Of a stretch of 5,704 bases of DNA, positions 1 through 4,977 are shown in pieces. The DNA comes from EX4572-165 sp964581795 (GTDB lineage Archaea > Thermoplasmatota > E2 > DHVEG-1), in contig CAZOPW010000085.1 of assembly GCA_964581795.1 (NCBI GenBank), positions 1 through 5,704 of the forward strand. The letters are read 5' to 3'. The notes under the pieces are model-generated. The model did no database searches. It was not told where the DNA came from and was given only the letters and a program-made list of their open reading frames with translations. Both the position numbers and the translations under genes were made by a program. Numbering within the stretch: position 1 is the first letter of the stretch; each line of letters starts with the position of its first letter.

Positions 1-85
1 CCTGATAGGAAAATATTGTTACACATTATTTAATTTTTATATTCTACTATTAATATAATTTGGTCTATATATTTTAAAATAATTA
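1..85. other. AT-rich intergenic stretch, no gene seen
   Basis: This left-edge stretch is very AT-rich and I find no coding frame, RNA fold or convincing repeat in it. It lies downstream of the minus-strand tRNA gene. Read on the minus strand it has short T-runs just after the tRNA (complement of 71-80), which could serve as a weak archaeal U-tract terminator, but this is not strong enough to call. Confidence 0.5.
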
Positions 86-170
86 TGCAGGGGAAGGGAT
101 TCGAACCCTTGGACCTCTGCAGGAACAGATCTTGAGTCTGTCGCCGTTGACCTAGCTTGGCTACCCCTGC
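86..170 (-). tRNA. tRNA-Leu (anticodon CAA), no encoded CCA
   Basis: This is a class II tRNA that reads the UUG leucine codon. On the minus strand the seven-base acceptor stem GCAGGGG/CCCCTGC is perfect. It is followed by TA at positions 8-9, a GCC/GGC D stem with an AGCTAGGTCAA loop, an ACAGA/TCTGT anticodon stem with loop CTCAAGA (anticodon at 132-134), a long variable arm with a CCT/AGG stem, and an AAGGG/CCCTT T stem around TTCGAAT. The discriminator is A at 86. The next bases are TAA, so CCA must be added after transcription, as is usual in archaea. There is no anticodon-loop intron. The long variable arm could also suggest Ser, but the anticodon and the A discriminator fit Leu. Confidence 0.96.
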
Positions 171-202
171 TTATTTGTAATTATTTTCGAACCCATCCTG
201 CA

Positions 203-212
203 ATATTAATTA
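203..212 (-). promoter_or_regulatory. possible TATA box for the tRNA-Leu gene
   Basis: On the minus strand the AATTAATATT element is centred about 37 bases before the first base of the mature tRNA. With the usual archaeal TATA-to-start distance of about 26 bases, transcription would begin about ten bases ahead of the mature 5' end, leaving a short leader for RNase P. The spacing fits, but the surrounding DNA is AT-rich, so chance matches are likely. Confidence 0.35.
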
Positions 213-214
213 CC

Positions 215-231
215 CTAAATAATCTTTAGGT
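215..231. repeat. small perfect inverted repeat, CCTAAA/TTTAGG
   Basis: Two six-base arms (215-220 and 226-231) are exact reverse complements around a five-base centre. The element lies between the end of the EamA-type gene and the tRNA-Leu gene, just upstream of the possible tRNA TATA box. It could be a small hairpin in the 3' region of the transporter transcript or an operator-like dyad. No T-run follows it directly on either strand, so it is not a typical intrinsic terminator. Confidence 0.4.
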
Positions 232-245
232 TCACACATTGTATT

Positions 246-263
246 ATAAGAAAAAGATCTTAT
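246..263 (-). terminator. possible T-rich terminator of the EamA-type gene
   Basis: On the minus strand the stop codon of the transporter is embedded in a dyad, ATAAGA/TCTTAT, around a central TCTTTT. Read downstream this gives a pyrimidine-rich TCTTTTTCTT tract immediately after the stop. Archaeal RNA polymerase can terminate at such U-rich tracts with or without a hairpin. The tract and dyad are visible; the terminator role is inferred. Confidence 0.35.
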
Positions 264-1135
264 GCTTCACGAACAAGTTTTCGTGCTCTACGACGTTGTT
301 TATTGACTACATACAAACCGGCTAGTACAAAAGCGCCGCCTAACACATAATAAATGGTAACCTTTTCTTGTAAAAAAATAGCTCCAAGTAGTGTCGAAAT
401 CACAGGCGTGGCATATAAAAACACACTAATTTCTGATGCTTGTTTTACCTCTAAGGCCGTATACCACAGTGAATAAGCAATAACTGTCGGAAAAAATGCT
501 AAAAATAAAACAGCAGACCATGTTACTATGGATAACTGCATAACTTCCTCAAAAAAAGAAGGAGATAAAAAGGGAATTAAGCCAAGATTACCAATTAAAA
601 AAGCATATGCAGTCAATGACAGCGGATTATACCGATTCATCATTTTTTTCCCAGCAATGGTATATACTGCACCAACAAAGGCAGCCAGAACAACAGCTAA
701 TGCTCCCGAAAGATAATCAATCTCAATTCGAGCATCAGGATTACCCCAAAGAGAAATGATAACAACCCCCGCAAGGGCAATAATAATACCAAGTACGATT
801 TTTTTATCAATATGTTCTGAAAGAAACAATTTTGCAAGGATAACCACAAAAATAGGTATAGTTGCAATAATTAAACTAGCTGCACCTGCTGAAACAAATT
901 GTTCGCCATAATTCAATCCCAAGTGATATACTGATATACCAATGAATCCAAGGAGAAACAAACGGAGGGTGTCTTTTTTGTAGAAAGGTGAAAAATGTTT
1001 ACGTTGAAAAATAACTAAACATAAAAAAATTGTACTTGCAATGAATAATCGTAGAATGGCAAGATTCACTGGTGAAAGCTGCCTTAGGGCAACAATGATC
1101 AATGGAAATGCACAAGCCCAAAATACCACAGGCAA
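260..1135 (-). CDS. EamA/DMT-family membrane transporter (5' end uncertain)
   Basis: This is an integral membrane protein of the drug/metabolite transporter superfamily, EamA type, whose members commonly export amino acids or other small metabolites; the substrate here is unknown. The 291 residues form two homologous EamA halves (about 1-125 and 138-280) of hydrophobic helices, close to the ten-segment family norm. The second half contains the characteristic pattern around LGAIFLQEKVT, followed by a final helix and a basic cytoplasmic tail, NKQRRRARK. The first permitted start is TTG at 1133-1135, but it would cut into the first transmembrane helix and lacks a ribosome binding site. The frame is open back to a TGA at 1220-1222, and those codons look like a genuine N-terminus, so the true start is probably upstream. 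The gene is divergent from the sodium symporter and ends just before tRNA-Leu. Confidence 0.88.
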   Translation of the reverse strand: MPVVFWACAFPLIIVALRQLSPVNLAILRLFIASTIFLCLVIFQRKHFSPFYKKDTLRLFLLGFIGISVYHLGLNYGEQFVSAGAASLIIATIPIFVVILAKLFLSEHIDKKIVLGIIIALAGVVIISLWGNPDARIEIDYLSGALAVVLAAFVGAVYTIAGKKMMNRYNPLSLTAYAFLIGNLGLIPFLSPSFFEEVMQLSIVTWSAVLFLAFFPTVIAYSLWYTALEVKQASEISVFLYATPVISTLLGAIFLQEKVTIYYVLGGAFVLAGLYVVNKQRRRARKLVREA

Positions 1136-1219
1136 TCCAACGATAAGAAAAAAATATGTTTCAACAAAAGAAGGGTTTTTTGAACTCCCATTTTTTTTAT
1201 CAAAATTTGTTATATTGAA
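1136..1219 (-). other. probable N-terminal extension of the EamA-type protein
   Basis: These 28 in-frame codons directly precede the TTG. They read as a short polar, Lys-rich leader (DKKNGSSKNP) and then SFVETYFFLIVGL, which completes the first transmembrane helix of the EamA fold. None is ATG, GTG or TTG. An ATA at 1211-1213 lies six bases after a GGTGA ribosome binding site (1220-1224). Alternatively, an ATG at 1189-1191 is one frame off and would join the main frame if the A6 run at 1176-1181 held one more base. So this is either a rare non-canonical start, a one-base sequencing error, or a start mutation in a decaying gene. Confidence 0.6.
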
Positions 1220-1224
1220 TCACC
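1220..1224 (-). promoter_or_regulatory. ribosome binding site candidate for the EamA-type gene
   Basis: On the minus strand GGTGA matches the anti-Shine-Dalgarno core. It lies six bases before the in-frame ATA at 1213, but about 80 bases before the TTG at 1135. Its position is the main reason to think translation starts near 1213 rather than at the TTG. Confidence 0.45.
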
Positions 1225-1260
1225 TTTTTTACAAATCAAGAGTTAATTACGAACCAATCA

Positions 1261-1268
1261 ATTTATTG
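1261..1268 (-). promoter_or_regulatory. weak TATA-like element for the EamA-type gene
   Basis: The minus strand carries CAATAAAT here, about 40 bases before the GGTGA ribosome binding site. Initiation about 25 bases downstream would leave a short leader containing that site. The stretch between the two divergent genes must hold this promoter somewhere, but in DNA this AT-rich the exact box is a guess. Confidence 0.22.
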
Positions 1269-1326
1269 CAGGTAACTTTCCACTTCCATAAAAGCATTTT
1301 CAATGAAAAATCAATTCTATTCATCG

Positions 1327-1339
1327 TTTAATATAAATA
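1327..1339 (+). promoter_or_regulatory. TATA box candidate for the sodium symporter operon
   Basis: TTTAATATAAATA is a good match to an archaeal TATA box (TTTAWATA-like). It lies about 55-65 bases before the ATG at 1392, predicting transcription from about 1360 and a leader of roughly 30 bases that includes the ribosome binding site at 1375-1379. No clear operator dyad is seen next to it. Confidence 0.45.
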
Positions 1340-1374
1340 ATAATATACTCATTCATATCAAGGAATATTGTACA

Positions 1375-1379
1375 GGGAG
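1375..1379 (+). promoter_or_regulatory. ribosome binding site of the sodium symporter
   Basis: GGGAG precedes the ATG at 1392 by 12 bases. It decides the start: the longer in-frame option, a TTG at 1368, would place this site inside the coding sequence and add a charged octapeptide not expected before the family's N-terminus. Confidence 0.55.
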
Positions 1380-1391
1380 AAAAACAAGTGT

Positions 1392-2873
1392 ATGACCGCT
1401 GACCGTTGGCAATCCCGAATGGCATTTATCATGGCCGCAATTGGATCAGCAATCGGCCTTGGAAATGTATGGAGATTTCCTTTTGTTTGTTATCAAAACG
1501 GAGGAGGTGCGTTTCTCATCCCCTTTTTCGTAGCACTTTTTACCGCGGGAATACCATTAATGATCCTTGAATTTAGCTTTGGTCACTGGGCACAATCTGC
1601 TCCCCCACAGGCATTTAAAAAAATTCATCAAAAACTAGAATGGGCAGGATGGTGGATCGTATTCATACCCTTTCTCGTTGCTCTTTATTATGTAGTCATC
1701 ATGGCATGGTGTTTTTCCTATATGATTTATGCATTCACTTTGAGATGGGGAGCAAATACAGGATCATTTTTTCTCAATTCTTACCTAGGACTAACATCAG
1801 GGCCAACAGTATTTGGATCACTTAGTATCCCTGCAATTTTAGGAACAATAGCATTATGGTTTCTCATCTTCATCATCCTTTACAAAGGAGTAAAACGTAT
1901 TGGAAGAGTTGTTGCACTAACGGTGCCTGTTCCCACTATTCTCTTACTTATCCTTACAATACGAGGAGTAACACTACCTGGATCAATTGAAGGGTTAAAC
2001 TATTATCTGACTCCAGATTTTTCACAATTAACAAATGTAGGTGTTTGGCTTTCTGCTTACGCTCAAGTCTTTTTTTCACTCAGCCTTGCTCAAGGAATTA
2101 TGATAACCTATGCAAGTTATTTAAAAAAGAAATCGGATATTACAAATAATGCTTGTATTGCTGCCTTTGCCGATGCTGGAACAAGTTTCTTCGCTGGTTT
2201 TACCGTCTTTTCCATTGTAGGATATCTAGCTGCAACACAGGGAGTTAGCATCCAGAATCTTGGAATAGCAGGACCAGAACTCATTTTTATCACCTATCCA
2301 ACAGCCATATCTCTTTTACCTGCAGCAGCAATAGTATTTGGTATCATTTTCTATGTTGCTCTTCTCACCTTTGGAATCGACTCAGCGTTTTCCATGATTG
2401 AACCTTTAACCACAAGCATTCATCAAAAGTGGCATATTTCTAAAACAAAATCAACGGCTCTTCTCTGCAGTATCGGTTTCTTTTTTAGCCTTTTCTTTAC
2501 AGCTGGAAACGGTCTTTATCTCCTTGAAATACTTGATCATTTCATTGCAGAATTTGGACTTGTCACCATTGGGTTACTAGAATGTATATTCCTTGGATGG
2601 ATTGTACCGGTCTCCATGTTCAGAACGCATGCAAATAAAACATCAGATTTTGCGATTGGTAAATGGTGGGATATTCTCATTAAAATAATCATTCCAACCA
2701 TTCTCATTCTTATTCTTACTCTTTCAGTAATTAATACGCTTCTTTATCCATATCAAAATTATCCTTGGTTTGTTATCTTTTCTGTAGGAGTATTGCCTAT
2801 TTTTTTAGTGACCGTGTTGTCTGTTCTTTTTATGAAATTTTCATCTTTCGGGGAGGCAAATACTCATGCTTAA
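1392..2873 (+). CDS. neurotransmitter:sodium symporter (NSS/SLC6) family amino-acid transporter
   Basis: This is a LeuT-fold secondary transporter that likely imports an amino acid with sodium. From the ATG at 1392 it has 493 residues and about twelve membrane helices. Helix 1 carries the family signature AIGLGNVWRFPF (residues 20-31) and NGGGAF (36-41); A20 and N25 match the first sodium-site residues of LeuT. Helix 6 has FFSLSLAQG (227-235) with S229 at the LeuT T254 position, then ITYASY. Helix 8 has GIDSAF (328-333), where D330 and S331 match the second sodium site in the form used by animal SLC6 proteins. In helix 7 the LeuT E290 position appears to be Thr, with acidic D261 nearby, which may bear on chloride dependence. 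The gene overlaps a MetS-like small subunit, a pairing known for bacterial methionine/alanine importers. Family certain; substrate inferred. Confidence 0.95.
   Translation: MTADRWQSRMAFIMAAIGSAIGLGNVWRFPFVCYQNGGGAFLIPFFVALFTAGIPLMILEFSFGHWAQSAPPQAFKKIHQKLEWAGWWIVFIPFLVALYYVVIMAWCFSYMIYAFTLRWGANTGSFFLNSYLGLTSGPTVFGSLSIPAILGTIALWFLIFIILYKGVKRIGRVVALTVPVPTILLLILTIRGVTLPGSIEGLNYYLTPDFSQLTNVGVWLSAYAQVFFSLSLAQGIMITYASYLKKKSDITNNACIAAFADAGTSFFAGFTVFSIVGYLAATQGVSIQNLGIAGPELIFITYPTAISLLPAAAIVFGIIFYVALLTFGIDSAFSMIEPLTTSIHQKWHISKTKSTALLCSIGFFFSLFFTAGNGLYLLEILDHFIAEFGLVTIGLLECIFLGWIVPVSMFRTHANKTSDFAIGKWWDILIKIIIPTILILILTLSVINTLLYPYQNYPWFVIFSVGVLPIFLVTVLSVLFMKFSSFGEANTHA
2850..2856 (+). promoter_or_regulatory. 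strong ribosome binding site of the MetS-like subunit
   Basis: GGGGAGG lies inside the 3' end of the symporter gene, nine bases before the ATG of the 34-codon reading frame. A strong, well-spaced site in front of such a short frame is the main nucleotide-level evidence that the peptide is made. It also suggests translation coupled to the symporter. Confidence 0.6.
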
Positions 2874-2970
2874 TACTCCTGCACTGATTATGTTTCTATT
2901 TGGAATAAGTATTCTGTACGGTGGATTAGCCTACTTCCTCTATAAAGCATTGAAAGCAAAAAAATATTGA
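2866..2970 (+). CDS. MetS-like small subunit of the NSS transporter (34 residues)
   Basis: This 34-residue single-span membrane peptide starts MLNTPALIMFLFGIS, continues with ILYGGLAYFLYK and ends with the basic tail ALKAKKY. The N-terminal NTPA, a hydrophobic helix with a central (W/Y)GGLA, and a short positive C-terminus are the hallmarks of the MetS family (putative methionine/alanine importer small subunit). In Corynebacterium, MetP and MetS together form a methionine importer. The gene overlaps the symporter stop by eight bases in another frame, has its own strong ribosome binding site, and sits where such subunits are usually encoded. It probably assembles with the symporter in the cytoplasmic membrane. 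It is easily missed by gene callers because of its size. The family match is from pattern recognition; the role in this organism is inferred. Confidence 0.88.
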   Translation: MLNTPALIMFLFGISILYGGLAYFLYKALKAKKY

Positions 2971-2976
2971 GAACAA

Positions 2977-2986
2977 GATTTAATAG
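2977..2986 (+). promoter_or_regulatory. possible TATA box for the ABC exporter genes
   Basis: GATTTAATAG lies in the 79-base gap between the MetS-like gene and the ABC ATPase. Its distance to the ATG at 3050 would allow a start near 3005-3012 and a leader of about 40 bases. No T-run terminator is seen in the gap, so read-through from the symporter operon is equally possible. Confidence 0.25.
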
Positions 2987-3032
2987 GTAAGGATTAATAC
3001 AACTGACCCATTGCGTTTCATTCAAAAAAAAG

Positions 3033-3038
3033 AAGGTG
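3033..3038 (+). promoter_or_regulatory. ribosome binding site of the zinc-ribbon ABC ATPase
   Basis: AAGGTG stands 11 bases before the ATG at 3050 and supports that start over the in-frame TTG at 3011. The TTG has no such site and would add a polar 13-residue stretch in front of the zinc ribbon. Confidence 0.5.
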
Positions 3039-3049
3039 TTACTATTCAA

Positions 3050-4120
3050 ATGATTAAGAAAAAGGTCAAATGTCCTTCTTGCGGTTATGAAACAACGATA
3101 CAAGGCAAATCTGGAGAAACAAAAAAAATAACGTGCCCACAATGTAATAGTATCGGTTTATTTCAATTTCCTCAAAGGCAAGGACTAACAAAACCTTCTG
3201 AACGTTCAATGATGTTAACCGTCTCTTCTTTAACGAAATCATTTAATGGAAAAAAAGCAGTAAATGATGCTTCGTTTTCGGTTCGAAAAGGAGAAATATT
3301 TGGATTTCTTGGCCCTAATGGTGCAGGTAAAACGACTACAATCAAAGCCATTCTTGGATTATTATTCCCCGATACTGGACAAATCCTTATTGAAAATCAA
3401 AATCTAATAAATAATGAAAAAAAGATAAAGGAAAAAGTAGGATATTTACCTGAAAAAGTCGCTTTCTATGACAATTTAACCGCGCTACAAAATCTTGAAT
3501 TTTACGCCGAAATGAAAAAGGCAGATATTTCTCAATGTGAAATCTTGTTGCATGAGTTTGGCTTATCTGAAGCAATGCATCAAAAAGTTGGAACTTTTTC
3601 AAAGGGAATGATCCAACGATTAGGAATGGCCAGAGCGATTATTGGACATCCTTCATTTCTTATTTTAGACGAACCATCAAGTGGCCTTGACCCAAGGGGA
3701 GTAGTTTTCATCAGAGAGAAAATAAGAGCATTAAATGAACAAGGCGTTACCCTTTTCATTTCATCACACATCCTAAGTGAAATCCAAGCTATTTGCCATC
3801 GTGTAGGAATCATCAATAAAGGTTCAATTGTTGCTGTGGACGATATCAGTAATTTACAGAATCGGCTACAACTCAGACCAAAACTTGTACTAACCTTAGA
3901 AACAGTTAAAAAAGAATTCATAACCGCTATTGAGTCAATCGATGGCGTTTTTTCAGTCAAACAAGAAAAAGATACCCTTGAAGTCTTCTGCCAAAAGGAA
4001 ACAAAAGCAATAGTTGTCCTTACGCTTTCAAAGAAAAATGCAACGGTTAAAGACATTCAAACAATAGATCCTTCTCTTGAAGAAGTATTTATGAGATTCA
4101 CAGAGGCTGATAGTGCATGA
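3050..4120 (+). CDS. ABC exporter ATPase with N-terminal zinc ribbon
   Basis: This is the cytoplasmic ATPase of an ABC-2 type exporter, 356 residues from the ATG at 3050. Residues 8-32 form a zinc-ribbon-like module, CPSCG then CPQCN (cysteines 8, 11, 29, 32), joined by a linker to a complete ABC domain starting near 55. The Walker A is GPNGAGKTT (88-96); GYLPE (131-135) occupies the Q-loop with Glu, as is common in this CcmA/NosF-like group; the signature is FSKGMIQRL (183-191); the Walker B is FLILDEP (203-209), followed by SGLDP and the H-loop His240. The last 70 or so residues form the C-terminal domain typical of these ATPases, ending near PSLEEVFMRFTE. All catalytic motifs are intact. 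The stop overlaps the permease start by four bases. The exported substrate is unknown; the zinc ribbon is an unusual addition that could sense or dock a partner. Confidence 0.94.
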   Translation: MIKKKVKCPSCGYETTIQGKSGETKKITCPQCNSIGLFQFPQRQGLTKPSERSMMLTVSSLTKSFNGKKAVNDASFSVRKGEIFGFLGPNGAGKTTTIKAILGLLFPDTGQILIENQNLINNEKKIKEKVGYLPEKVAFYDNLTALQNLEFYAEMKKADISQCEILLHEFGLSEAMHQKVGTFSKGMIQRLGMARAIIGHPSFLILDEPSSGLDPRGVVFIREKIRALNEQGVTLFISSHILSEIQAICHRVGIINKGSIVAVDDISNLQNRLQLRPKLVLTLETVKKEFITAIESIDGVFSVKQEKDTLEVFCQKETKAIVVLTLSKKNATVKDIQTIDPSLEEVFMRFTEADSA

Positions 4121-4977
4121 ACATAGATGAATTACAAACCTTTATCCCCAGTAAATCAGTACTTTTAATCGCAAAAAAAGAAATCATGGATAATATTCGT
4201 AATAAATGGATCATATTCATGACTGGTGTTTTTGCCTTCTTAACATTAATTATCTCCTATTTCGGATCTTTAGGTAGTGGTTGGCAATCCATAGGATTAA
4301 CTATCGCTGGGATGATGTCTTTAGTTCAATATTTAATCCCTATTATCGCCCTGATGTTAAGCTATGGTGCGTTGGTTGGTGAAATCGAAAGAGGATCAAT
4401 GAGTGCTTTTCTCTCACTCCCCGTGAAACGATTTGAAATCATTTTAGGTAAATTTGTAGGATTAAGCAGTGTTTTAGCTATTTCAATTATTGCCGGATTT
4501 GGTATCGCAGGTATAATCATAGGTTTAAATGTTGGTGAAATTAACATCGGAGAATACCTCTTCTTCTTATTAGCATCAATTCTTCTTGGTACGGTCTTTG
4601 TATGTCTAGGATTATTTGCATCATCATTTTTCAAAAGAAGATCTACCTCCATGGGAATGGCAGTATTCTTATGGTTCTTTTTCACTATGATTTGGAGTGT
4701 AATTACCTTAGGAATAGCAAGTATGGTTGTTGACATCGGTTCAATTGCTACAGGAAATATTCCTGACTGGTATTATGCTATGGAAATGATAAATCCATTA
4801 TCTTCATACAACGGTCTTGTTTCTATCAATATTGAATCTGTTTCTAATATAGGACAGCAGTTCATTGGATCCTATCCAGATTTTTATTCAACACCGATAT
4901 TAACATTTGTTCTTCTTGTTTGGCTGATCGTCTTTCTCATGCTTTCAATATTTATATTTAAAAAACGAGATTTGTAA
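4117..4977 (+). CDS. ABC-2 type permease, NosY-like
   Basis: This is the membrane partner of the preceding ATPase, 286 residues. A cytoplasmic N-terminus with KKEIMDNIRNKW, typical of this permease family, leads into about six helices: roughly 32-52, 60-85, 115-138, 146-170, 178-205 and 262-282. A loop of about 55 residues precedes the last helix, followed by the tail IFKKRDL. The segment GEIERGSMSAFLSLPVKR after helix 2 is the family's cytoplasmic coupling region. Its ATG overlaps the ATPase stop as ATGA, with AGAGG at 4102-4106 as the ribosome binding site, so the two are translationally coupled and likely form a 2+2 exporter. NosY-like permeases include exporters of copper-enzyme maturation factors, but nothing here ties it to copper. 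The 3' end overlaps truA on the other strand by 20 bases. Confidence 0.92.
   Translation: MNIDELQTFIPSKSVLLIAKKEIMDNIRNKWIIFMTGVFAFLTLIISYFGSLGSGWQSIGLTIAGMMSLVQYLIPIIALMLSYGALVGEIERGSMSAFLSLPVKRFEIILGKFVGLSSVLAISIIAGFGIAGIIIGLNVGEINIGEYLFFLLASILLGTVFVCLGLFASSFFKRRSTSMGMAVFLWFFFTMIWSVITLGIASMVVDIGSIATGNIPDWYYAMEMINPLSSYNGLVSINIESVSNIGQQFIGSYPDFYSTPILTFVLLVWLIVFLMLSIFIFKKRDL

Noticed and set aside
86..260. Integration site next to tRNA-Leu with a mobile element
   Set aside because: tRNA genes are common attachment sites, so I looked for an integrase gene and a repeated tRNA 3' end. Neither is present in the window.
1041..1331. Plus-strand 96-codon open frame running through the divergent intergenic region
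   Set aside because: It is antisense to the EamA coding sequence for its first third, shows no family-like pattern and has no good ribosome binding site. It also covers the stretch that must hold the promoters.
3011..3049. TTG at 3011 as start of the zinc-ribbon ATPase
   Set aside because: The ATG at 3050 has an AAGGTG site 11 bases upstream that would be inside the coding region if the TTG were used; the extra 13 residues look like translated leader.
3580..4056. Minus-strand 158-codon open frame opposite the ABC ATPase
   Set aside because: It lies wholly inside a conserved ATPase gene on the other strand; the Ser/Phe-rich composition is what results from reading that gene backwards.
4362..4736. 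Minus-strand 124-codon open frame opposite the permease
   Set aside because: It is fully contained in the permease gene and has low-complexity, Pro/Ile/Lys-rich composition with no recognisable domain.
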